Positions 25,651 to 36,646 of a stretch of 64,000 nucleotides of DNA are shown in pieces; position 1 is the stretch's first letter, and each line of letters begins with the position of its first letter. The notes under the pieces were generated by a model. The model saw only the letters and a program-made list of their open reading frames with translations. It was not told the origin of the DNA and did not search any database. The DNA comes from Ectocarpus siliculosus. Taxonomy: Eukaryota > Sar > Phaeophyceae > Ectocarpales > Ectocarpaceae. A program made the position numbers and the translations under genes. The stretch covers positions 1,300,211 through 1,364,210 of the forward strand of contig FN649727.1 of NCBI GenBank assembly GCA_000310025.1, in the 5' to 3' direction.

Positions 25651-26642
25651 CCTCGAGTTTTGGTTTGCTCTCGACGGCCCTTCCTCCCTTTGACTACTAG
25701 AGAAAGTAGGCGCTGCCTCCTTTGCATACGCGGCCTCTCCTCTGTTGAAGAAACTCCAGCAACGGCGCCGACAAGCTCACTTGTCAACTATCTATCTTCG
25801 TTCGTCACACACAGCAGAGGTCCCACGTCCCACATCTGACATGGCAGGGCAAGGCAGGGGGAAAGGGGGGATCGCAGACTGCAAGGAAGCAGTACGCAGC
25901 GCCTGCGGTGTGAAGGACCCCGGCTGCGGCACACGGAAGAACCAATTGTCATATACCATTGGGAAGAACTTCGGAGTTCAGAGTTCCAGCCTACACCCGC
26001 CGAGTAACCTGCGTCCCTTTTTCTCCGGCGGTGGCACCTCGATTTCTCGCTAACAAGCGAAGAAGTAAATTACGTACCTCTCCGCGAGTAAAGCAGGGGT
26101 GCCAGATGAAGCGAAGCAGCAGAGCAATCTGAAAGTGTGTCCGAGGGTGCAACATCTTGGGAGTATTGTAGTTCACAAATGCTACACTTCAGATAGACTA
26201 GATAGATACAGACGTCGTATGCATACTGTATGACTGTAGCGTTTCCCCGCAATGTAATGTGTCTACAAGTACTGAGTGCAGATACCCCGAAACTTTCCAA
26301 CAATGGCAGCCTATAGCCTTCGCAACGAAAACAAACAAACGCAAAACAGCACAAGTACAACAACGCGTACAATCACCCTCGATGCCACAATGTTCAGTGC
26401 AGCAAGTGTTGTTGCCACAGAGCTGCCCTACTGTACAGAGCAGAAAAATATCGAACAGCTTCGCACTCGCTCTCTTTTCCGCAGATGGATACCTGGCTCT
26501 GCCGTGTTCTTAGAATGCCTGGGTACCATGCATACAAGAAAGCCAGAACAATACCCCCCAAAAAAAATGCTCCGCGCAACGGCTACCTACCGCGTACACC
26601 ACCACACCCACACTTAACACCGCCACCGGGCTGCTTGAAATA
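25651..26642. promoter_or_regulatory. Divergent promoter region (TRAP1 / beta-helix gene)
   Basis: About 990 bp separate the TRAP1 start codon (minus strand) from the start codon of the secreted protein (plus strand), so both promoters and 5' leaders must lie here, if no 5' non-coding exon is further off. No TATA-like box, heat-shock element array or other convincing motif was recognised by eye. Confidence 0.4.
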
Positions 26643-29600
26643 ATGACTCGATCCGACGCCTTCTTAGCCACTGCCGTCGCCCTGATGGCGGCGGCGGGCT
26701 CCTACCCGTCGACCTTCGCCTCGGCGCTTGAGCTAACTGCAGCGAACTGCGACGACCTCGGCGCCCTGCCCACAACGCTGACCGAAGACACAAATTTGCT
26801 CCTCGATGTGCCTACCATCACGTACGGGAACCCCGACTTGAACTGGATCTCCTGCGACACGGTGAAGTAATTCGTTGACTGCTACAGTATGTCTACAGTG
26901 GTAGCGTGATCTATCTGTGATGTGCTGGTATTGGACTACAGTAGATGTGTCTAAAAGGCGTGGTCTTGGTGTAGGTGTCTCGTTCTGCTGCGGGTACTGG
27001 TAGCGCCGACCTTTCCACAGCGCGGAATATGCACAGCCGTCTACAGCAGTACTCAAGTCTATGAATGTTGGGCCGTTACTGTGTTGACGCTTTCGCTAGG
27101 GAAAATATGGTAGACTGCAAGAAGTACACCAGCTCTCCGAACTACAGTGGAGCTACGAGCTAGCACGGTGAACTGGACATACCGGTATGGCCATCGGAAG
27201 TACATTACAGCAGTATTGTTGATGCAGCCCTTTTTCCGAGATCCCAAACTTTTTCCCTGCTTTCCAACACACTGTTCAAATGATGGTTGATTGGTTGATG
27301 CGAATCTGACCTCTGCAAAATACTCACAGCAGGCTGGGTCCATGTGTCTGTGCAGTAGGGCGGGAAACGTAGGGCAGGTGGCCGGAAAACGGGGGATGAA
27401 TCTCTGTTGGCACAGACGCTAGAGTACTTGATGAGGGTGGGTGCCCGCCCTACATAGGACGGGTGAATCTGCCTGGCACAAATCATACTCGCCCGATTGA
27501 GGGGCCAACCTCAATTTCACGATAGTCAAATGGTATTTCCCCGAACGATACCTCGTGAGACAGTTGTCAATACAGTACGGACTACTTCGTGAGGTACGGC
27601 CGCCAATGCGTAACGTATTACGATATGCAGAGGGATGTAAATGTATCGATATCCTTTGACTACTGCTGTGTTGTATATTGTCGAGGGTGTGCATACGAAC
27701 CCGAATAGTGCGGAGTTTTTCTTCGCAGCGGTGCTTCCTCATGTGCTGGGTCCCGGAATAGTACGGAAAACGCCTTAGGTTACTCAGATCCCTGATTAGG
27801 GTGGTGGCCGCATTTTTTTTATCCTGGGCCGTGCAATGCGTGTACTTCGTACTATGCGTATGTACTGTCCAATGTTGCCAAACCTCAGCGGTTTGTACCC
27901 AAGTTAATTTGGTCGTTAGCCCGTCGGGCTGTCTTGCGTTGATTAGTCCACCCTGTGAGAGCCAAACTTGGTGCTGGGGAACCCTGTCGCTCTGGTTGTT
28001 AACCCGCTGGCCCCGTTTCGCTTGTCGCAGATAACAACTGTCCACGTCGACGGGCCGTACAAATTTATCGTCACGACCGACATGGACAACTACAACTTCC
28101 AGAACGCGCGCTTCGAGGTGAAGGGCGGCGCCGACCTCACCTTCGATATCGAGGGTCGTTTTTCCTTCAACTACGCCGAAAGCCAGGTGAGATCTTGGTG
28201 CGGCGTGTTTTCCCTAAAGAGCCTCTCCATCCTCTCCATCCCTCCCACTGTAAATAGGCGCCGAACCCTACACATTTTTCTCCTACACATTTTTCTCACC
28301 CAAGCATAACCAATTTTGGAATCGAAAACAGCCCGTGGAGACACAAACCTCTACGGGCAAGAACAAATTTGAAAGCAGCCAGGGCTGCTGGTACAGAGTT
28401 TTTTCTTCCAGAATGAAAACAAACGCTCCACCAGCTGCGTCGTGCTTCCGTTAGCAACAACGAGAAAAACACTACTACAATATCCGTGAAGAAGTCTGCC
28501 TTCGAATGTATAGAATAGCTCAGCTCCGCGTCTTTTTGTCGAACATCATCATGTGTTCGAACACAGTGCGGTTTGTCTCCTAGTCACAGAATGTGCGCCA
28601 CTACGTCACCGAGAAAGCGCACCGAGCCATGGTGATGCAGCTGAAGACATTGCCGTGGTCGAATTTGACATCATGCAGAAGAGACGTGCTTAGGCGGAGT
28701 GGGCCCTAAGTACGACAGTTTGGGCGGCGATCTATGACGCACCGTCACCCACACCATTGGGACAAAGCTGGATACGCTATGGCCCCCTGTATCACCCCCC
28801 GTCGTTGAAACTAGTTAGAAAGCGAGCACCGCAAAGAATAATTTTGAGCAGAAGGCAGGCTTCAAGGTACCTGTCGCGACGTGCCGCACCGCCTGATCCA
28901 CGAAAAACCGTTGCGCAAAGGGCTTGTCGGTGATCACTTCGCGCTTCATCCCTGGGGCCCTTTACTCAATGGCAACTGTTAGTTCTTACGTTTTTTATTT
29001 TTCTATGTGTTTCTATGTGTTTCGTTCGCTTTCGCCACGACTCTTTTTTGTCGGACAGGGGACAGACGGTGGGGCGATCTACGTGGAGAGCGGTTCGTCC
29101 GCGACTTTCGACGTGCCTAGCAAGGTCAACTTCGAGGGCAACACCGTCGAAGCCGGGTACTCCGGGGGAGTAGTGTACGCAGGCGGAGAGGTGAGGAAGG
29201 AGGTCGTCCATTTCTCGTCCTGCAGATGTAGGCGCGTGTGCCACACGAATCAGGGCGCTCCGCCGCACTTTTGTTGCGCTTGGAAGGTCTCCTGTTTCGG
29301 TGCCTTCCACCTTGGGGGGGCCTTGGGTTTGGGACTCTCGTTGTGCCTGGGGTCTTCGTCCTGCGAAAGAACTTTCTACCTCGAGCGGAGAGAAAGGTTA
29401 CACCGTGTAGATCGAGTAGAGCAATTGGAATGTGGCACTTCCAAACCAGGGATGGCGGCACCGGTCACCGGATTGAACCAGAAGCACACCCTCGCTAGTT
29501 CCAAGAAAATGTCAACGACTCTGAAGTGGTCGCAGCATACAAACGGCGTTGCTCTCCCCCTCTCGGTTCCAACACCGTGCAATATCTAGCTTCTAGTAGT

Positions 29601-32600
29601 GCGAACATGCCCCAACACCAAGAATTGCCGCTCACAGGTTCGAAAGACGTAGTCGTGCGTCCTCTCCCGCGACCCTTGGTTAGCAGGAAGCCTATGAAAA
29701 GGTTGATGGTGCACCCCAGCGTAGATGAGTTCTTCCAACGACAGGACCCTCCAACTCCAGACGCTATCCGCAGGGCAACCTTGTCATGGATGTAACGCGA
29801 CACAAGCTTCGTTCGCCCTAGTGAGGTCCCGACGACATCCGCCAACCTTTTTCGCTCAGGAGAAACCCTTTCGTTTTTTTTTTCCTCGTCTCGCCTGCGG
29901 TGTATGTATGCCTCTGTCACCCCTGAGAGGCATATGGTTTCCTTACCGTCCCCAAAAAGAGCCACACCAGAAGAATATCAACGTCTCGTTGCTTCTTCCC
30001 GTTTGTCCGTAGACTTGGGGTGCGGTTTTGAGAACTGACGCGCTGGATAACAGCAACATGAAAAACAACAATGACGTGCTAGCTAAAGAAAGCTTGCTGT
30101 TGCCTACCCGTGTCGGTGGATGTTTCTGACGTGACTCCATGCTGGCGTTACGGGCAGGTGGTGTTTACGGGCGACGCGGTGTTCATTTCGAACGAAGCCC
30201 GGAGCTCAGGTGATGAACCCGCGGGATACGGCGGTGCCGTTGCGGTTGGCCCTGAGGGAAGCCTTGAGTTCCAAGGGGCCTTGGAGTTCACCGACAACAA
30301 GGCTCAGAGCGGCGGAAGTGGAGGAGCGATCGCCAACTTCGGCTCCTTGGTTTTCCGGAGGAAGAGCTACTTCTGGTTCAACACCGCCGCAGGTACGTCT
30401 TGCCACCTACGCAATCCTGTGCTTCTTCACCTACGTGTGAAAGCGGAGTTAGATGACGTCATCGTTGCCACGCGTGCTCACCATCCTCTATATTCGTATT
30501 CGTCTGAGGTTCATGCACTGGATGTGCCTGATAATTCCCTGCGTAGAGTCGTATTGAAACAGGACTCGGCTGCACGCATAAGGAAAAAAAAACCAACTAT
30601 TTGAAACTAGAACCCGACGACGCTACATATTATTTTCTACCTAACGGTCCTGAGATTGTCTAGCTCTTATTCTGCTTTCATCAGACACGACGTGACTTAC
30701 TATGCTCGTTTTCCTCGCCTGTGCTGTCCCTTTGGCTTCAACGGTACGAATGGCCGAAGGCGCATGCGGCGTAAATACGGTAAACAAACTACATGTAGCG
30801 CAGAGAGTTGAAGAACCGGATCGCACGGAACTCGATGGCCGTGGCCAATCGCCCACCCAAAATCGACCGTTTCTCCGGAGAAGAGGAGCACGCGGGTCGA
30901 ACGGAACCCCTTGACCAACAGATCCTAGTACAATCACTTTTCCCGATTGTTCCACCCGCCTAATGCCGCCCACCCACCCTCTCTCTCTCTACCAACCTTG
31001 CGTAGAGGACGCCAATGGAGATGGCGGTTTCGGCGGGGCCATCTATGCCGGGTATGGGTCCACCACCGAGTTTTTCAGGAGGACGATCTGGTTCTACAGC
31101 GAGGCCGCCAGCGGGGGCGCACTCTACAACCTCGGGGAGGTCATGCTGTACAGCAACGGGTTCATCAGGGGCAACAAGGCCGTGGTGAGGAGGGGTGACA
31201 AGAGTCGGTTGTTTGGACCAACGGCGCGTACAACTCATATCCATGCGCGGTTCTTGTTGGTGTACGAGGTAGCATCGTTTCGCGCGTCGCTCGCAGCAGA
31301 AGCTGGAGGTTCTGTGTTGATGACGTGCGTGGTGAGAATTTCGTTGTTTGAGGGGCGTGGTGGCAAGTGGACGGGCCGTTGAGCTCCCAGCCGGTGTTGA
31401 GCCGCCGACGTGGACCTGCCGCCGTTTCAGGTTTCGCTCTGGAGCCTTTGCTCGGATATTTAAAACCTAATTTTCATGTCATGTGTACGGGCCGCTCTCC
31501 CGGTGCACGGAGTCGTACTTTCGTTTTCGTAGCCTGCAAGACATGAAGGTCCTGAACCCCTACCGCCTCTGCTGCTCGTCCAAGCAGGGTAGCGTCAAGG
31601 CAGAAGGGGGACATATCTACAACTTGGCATCTGTCGTTGGCGGCGAACCAATTTACACCGGCGGGCAGATACAATTTAACGGTGACAAGGTCAACTTTCG
31701 TGAGGGCGAGGCCAAGCGTGTAAGTGGAGATCTGTTTTCGTACATTGTAACCTGGGGGGCTTGAGTAGAGATGCGTAGGAGGTTGTTTGTTGGAAGCGTC
31801 GTTCGAAAAGCGGAACCTACTCTGAAAGCGGCGCCAGCCCTTGGTGGTGATCCAGAAAGCCGAACCCCGTCTCCGAAGACCTACAACGCGAGCGGCAACT
31901 TGTAATCAGGACAAGGACGACTGGCAACGAACACAATTGCAGCCCAGGCACACCATGACCATCAACCAGCTGGTTCCAACGACTCACGCATTAGCGATCG
32001 GCTTTCTGCCTGAAACTGCTTGTTGTACTATTGCAGGGCGGAGCCTATTTCTCTGGCGGTCCGGGTTCGTCCTTGTCCTATCACACCGCGCCAAACCTCT
32101 TCGACAACTTCGCGGTAAGTTTGGGTATTTGCTCGTTTGTTCGCGTTGTTGTGAAATCATGTGTGGATGATCGACAGTTTCACAGCAACCGGTTTAGGCA
32201 AGACGAGAAAGTTTGCTGAGGTACCTTCAACTCTGGTTGTCCTTGAGACGAAAACTGCCTGTTCTATGGATGCATCGCCTTTCGAAGGAAAGGCGAACAC
32301 TTCGTGGAGAAAGACATTCCGGCCGTCTGGTAGAGCTAGACCGCCGACCTGTTGGCGAGCTATTGTATCTACATGGAAGTGACGATCCGTTGGTGAAGTC
32401 AAGGCATAGTTGCACTATGTGCCGCCGTGAGCGCCACCGTCTTCCTTCTGTCTTTCTCGCACTTCTGTGTCGGAGCGATTGACAACTAACAGTTCTAGGG
32501 CATCTGCGGTTGCTGCAGGAACAACTGCTGTAGGCTATGTACGCTGCGTACATAGGAGTCTCCTATGCTGGTTTTCTGGTCTTGCACTGCTGTCGCCGTT

Positions 32601-32873
32601 CGCCTGACGGACCATCCACCCTGCTCGCCATCTCCGTCACCTTCCCCTCCGGGTCTCTCACGCACCGAATTCTGCATTTCGTCTTTCCGACACGACGACG
32701 ACGACGGTGATCATCACGTCACCTCCTTCGACCGAACGTCCGGCACGAACGATCAACCAAACAACAACTTGCGTTGTTTCGGCCCAACGCTGCGCGGCTC
32801 TCGTAACAAATAGTCCGAGTACTGCGACGACTATGCCAGCGGGAACACGGACCCCCCCACGTGCAGCAGCTAA
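26643..32873 (+). CDS. Secreted beta-helix protein with GGAI/FxxN repeats
   Basis: Predicted secreted or cell-wall protein with a parallel beta-helix (pectin-lyase-like) body. Exons in phase: 26643-26861, 28031-28186, 29059-29190, 30158-30392, 31006-31184, 31588-31719, 32037-32114 and 32814-32873 (about 396 aa). Exon 1 is a signal peptide (MTRSDAFLATAVALMAAAGS up to TFASA). The body repeats GGA-type motifs (GGAIYVESG, GGAVAVG, GGAIANFG, GGAIYAGYG, GGALYNLG, GGHIYNLA, GGAYFSGG) alternating with F-x-x-N-type strands (VNFEGNT, VFISNEA, FTDNKAQ, FWFNTA, FIRGNKA). This pairing is characteristic of chlamydial polymorphic membrane proteins and related adhesin-like helices. There is no autotransporter domain, no catalytic motif and no membrane anchor. 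Donors and acceptors are standard GT-AG. An extra Cys-rich piece at about 32499 (GICGCCRNNCC) could be a further exon. The last exon is uncertain because a competing frame overlaps it. Its exact function is not known. Confidence 0.78.
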
Positions 32874-32995
32874 CCGGAGTCTCTACGCCCAACTTCTCCC
32901 AGAAGGCGACGGACGTTCCAAGCTTCACTGTCGGGATAGAGTACAACCTCGAAGCGATGAAGGGGAAGATTTTGGCGCATAAGGGACTGCATGAG
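32870..32995 (+). CDS. Alternative or additional 3' exon of the beta-helix gene
   Basis: In a different frame from the proposed last exon, 42 codons read LTGVSTPNFSQKATDVPSFT, then VGIEYNLEAMKGKILAHKGL and HE, with good coding composition. An AG at 32868-32869 would join it in phase 0 to the exon ending at 32114, and GTCCGT at 32996 could be its donor. It overlaps the proposed stop of the shorter model by four bases. Either acceptor choice differs between transcripts, or one of the two readings is wrong. No further downstream exon was found. Confidence 0.35.
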
Positions 32996-35900
32996 GTCCG
33001 TTGTAACCACTCTCTTTGTGAGAGCGAAATATGTAGGCACGAGAGCAATAGTTTCATAAGCCAGAGGCTGGTTTTTGTTCTTGGGTATACCGTGGTTTGG
33101 ATGCCGAGCGATAGCGGTATCACCGGTAGTGTCGTTTTTCGCAGCTCCCGCTCGGTCTATGCAGACCACCGGTTTGTCGCTAATTAGAGACATAGACTAT
33201 TGCATCCAGCAACCAAAGAGCCTGCCTTCTCTCTAAGAAAACTGGCGTTGCTACACGAACGCGAGGCTGAAGTGTTGGAAGATTAAAGAGAGTGCACGAC
33301 AGTCGGCTTGTTTATCCTTGTTGGCAGGTGTAGGCAACGAACCGACCCTCGGCACTAAGCCAAAGCGCACCGCTCGTGTTATGTGTTAATTTCTAATGTA
33401 CAATAGCAATATACACATTGACGTATCGTTTCGTGGCTAGAACGCGTTCACGACTTATTTTCGCGGAATCTGTTGCTTTGCGGTCGTACCCGGTTCTGAC
33501 GGTCTCAAAAAGCGGATACCCTTGGCCCTCTGATTCCGATCCCCCTACCATTGGTCTTCAGGGTCTCAAATGCTCATCTCGAGCGAAGTTGCGGCTCTCG
33601 AGGGAATTCAAGTTTGTCTCGGTAGGGAACCCCAAACCAATGTCGCCTCTCCCTTAGTTTCAGCAGTTTCCACCTCCTGTGGAGGAGACAAGACTTGACC
33701 TTGTCTATTTCGCAATCCAAACAGCGGCCGTTGAACCGGGTCGCCTTAATGAAGGGTGATTGGCTCACGAAATTTCTTCTTGCATGTTTGGATTGTTCTC
33801 TGCAGCAATCGTGTAGCTACAGCTAGAAGCTGCATATTCCCGGGGGTAAAGACCTTGCTCTCGTGGCAATGCACATCTCCTATCGGCTTGGATTCTGCTA
33901 TATGCCACGTTGGAGCCCACGCGAAGTATCCGGCTGATTTATGTGAGCTGGTGCGCTGCTGCTCCTGCACTTGCTGTATTCTAAAAGTGTGTCAGTTTCA
34001 GTTGGGTCGCTGCAGTACGGTCGCGATTGGGTGCTGAAGAAAGTACATGATGCGCGTGTTGCACAGTGCGTAGCCTACAACAGGAAAGGCATTCAGTGTC
34101 GACCCGCTAATAAGACTCGACCGGATGAGCGCATCATTCAAATGCTGCATTCGGACCGATTTCGTCTTCACGAGTCCCCTCCAAGGAAGCTACATAATTC
34201 CGCACACGTTGATTTAGTGTTTCGTGTTGTCTTAAGACGTGGTTTGGAGGGACGCCACAAACCAGCCTTTTTGTACGACTACCGTGTGGTGGTGTTTTTT
34301 TTGTTATCAAAGCGCCATCGGCTTGGAAGTACGCATCTTCTAGCACATATGTAGATGAGCCGAACGCAGCGGTAGGAACGTGGGCTTCGATCGGGCCGAT
34401 CGACGATTGCGACTAGTCGGCGGCACGTCGGCAGGGTGAAAGGGTGCGGAACGCCAGATGAGGATAAACACGTTACTGTAGTTCGGGGCCACGCGGCGAT
34501 TGAACTTCGAAGGGATGGAATCCGTTTCGTACGCCCTCCCGAACGATGACCTTGAGCATATAAATGTTCTTGTATGCTAGTATACTTTAGTCCAAAAATA
34601 CTACCGTAAACAGTACCGGGGCGGGTAGACATGCATACGCAACCGATGAGACATGTAAAGTTTTTACTTTGAAAGGAGTCGGCACACAAACTTTAACATT
34701 GCCACTGCCTGGCAAAAAGAAGAAAGGAGAAAAAAAAAACACACGTTTTGGTTACGTTCCGTTAACCACATGCTCCGTCGAACGTCATGCCAAAGCTTTC
34801 GGCATGTTCGGAGTTGTACGGCCAGCATCACTCAATCAAGCGCATTGCTGTACGGCGAGGATGGGGCACCGAGTCGTCATCGGCGTGAAGTAGCAAAGTG
34901 TGGAGGATAACGCTCATACTCAGTATACGTGCTCTATACCGCCCCCGGGCTACCGTTTTTCTCGCTATGTAGTAATTCTGAGATCCCCACACGCAGCGTT
35001 CTTATCTCGATTCTTGATTGGTCGTTCCGGGTGTTGTAAATTTCTCGTGTTCCAGGACTCGGATGTTGCAATGGTATCTATCCGTGCCAGGATCTGGATA
35101 TACAAAGTGGGCGGGTAGATCTGCTACGTACTGCTTCTTCAGGTCTCTGTGAATAGCCCAGGATGCGGAGATCTACGGACAGATTGCTTGAAAGAAGTAC
35201 AACATTGTCTGTGTATGCAATGTGGAATTATTTGTTGTTGAGATATTTAGCCGGTGGGGGTGTCCCCCATGCTTGTCAGCTGCCACCGCCCAAGCAACTG
35301 AAGCGAGTCAGCCAAGAAAAGTGAGTGAAAAGAATAGTACCCACGTGTACTGCACTTGGTACAGCAGTCAGTGGTCGGGTGCATCCCACTGAGGGCTCCA
35401 AGTTTCATCTCACAGGGCATCAACAAGCAGAGCGAGTCCCAAACGCGTGCATTCCGGCTACGTTGTTGCTTGTGTTCCTTGTGTTGATGCCGTCGTTGTT
35501 GTTGTTGTTGATCGTCACCCGTTCGATCTATCTACATAGACTGTATACCAAACCTTTGCTTCTACTTACCTACTGAGCCCAACCCCTTCGCACTCACACC
35601 TGTTTGTTATAGACTAACCAGTATATACCAGGAGAGGGGTGTAGGGTGCACTGGCGCACGAAAAATCTCCTGCGCACCTACAAAAATATGTACAACAGGT
35701 TTTGCAGGTAAAGCCGGGGGTTAGAGCCCACACTTCTAAGCAAGCTGCTTACGGGGGTCACATCGTGCAATATTGGTGACGATGTTTCACGTATACTTTG
35801 AGCGGGTTACTCCTGTAGGTGCTCTCCAGCGATCGCTGTGATCCTCCGCCCGTCGGAGGTTAACAACTACTCGTCTGCTGCGTCTGCTGTAGATTATCTC

Positions 35901-36551
35901 AATCTACAGCAGCATAGCTAGAGCGTTCGTGTGCATTGGTTCTCCACACAGCAGTCTTCATTAGGCTACTGCTGTACTTTAGATATCCTATCTCAGGGAT
36001 GAGCAACTTGATTGGCATCCGCCTGATGTGGAGTACTCGCCCGCCTTGGGCATCTACCTTCTGTTTCGGGAACCGCTGCGTGTTTATCTCAACAGCAGTT
36101 TGGCAAGATACGCGAATGGAATCATACGGTAGAGAGGCGAGCATGTCATGTTGCTTGAGTGGAATCCACTTCTTCTGCGGGACGGAGATAAGGGGATACC
36201 GTCCCACCCTATGCTCTGTGTCTCGCTAGGACAATCGACCTTGTAGACCGGTAGAACACCGGTCGGGTAGGGCACGCCCGATAAATGTTGGGTAACCTTG
36301 CCCCCCTCGACCCGCCGCCGCTGCCGGCCAGCGGTTGGTTACGTTTCGGGTCATCAACAGGTTCTCACTGGTTATGCCGCACTTTGTCTGCCACGTCGCG
36401 CATCCGCTGATCGTATGATCTGCCCAGGTGTGCCATCTCTATGCATGTATATTGCTGTCGGATATCAAGACCTGCTCCAAATGGAGTATGTAGGCGCCTT
36501 TGCTAGACGGTCTCCAAGATGGCGTGTTTGAGTGATACTTCCTGTCCAAGC
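32996..36551. other. Intergenic, nothing firm
   Basis: Frames are short and without gene-like codon use. The one notable feature is a perfect hairpin at 35884-35912: CTGCTGTAGATT, a 5-base loop, then its exact complement. Confidence 0.4.
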
Positions 36552-36646
36552 ATGCCCTCATGCAGCAGGCCCTCATGCGTCAGTATGCCCTCATCATGCA
36601 GCAGGCCCTCCAGCAGACCCTCATGCAGCAGGCCCTCATGCAGCAG
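36552..36646. repeat. 15-bp tandem repeat, unit near GCCCTCATGCAGCAG
   Basis: About six imperfect copies of a 15-bp unit. Because the period is a multiple of three, one frame stays open and reads repeated MQQAL (MQQALMRQYALIMQQALQQT and so on). It could be a coding fragment or a chance minisatellite; no surrounding gene structure was found. Confidence 0.75.

Noticed and set aside
35705-35730. Possible second tRNA-like B box (GGGGGTTAGAGCCC)
   Set aside because: No A box at a suitable distance and a poor match to the B-box consensus.
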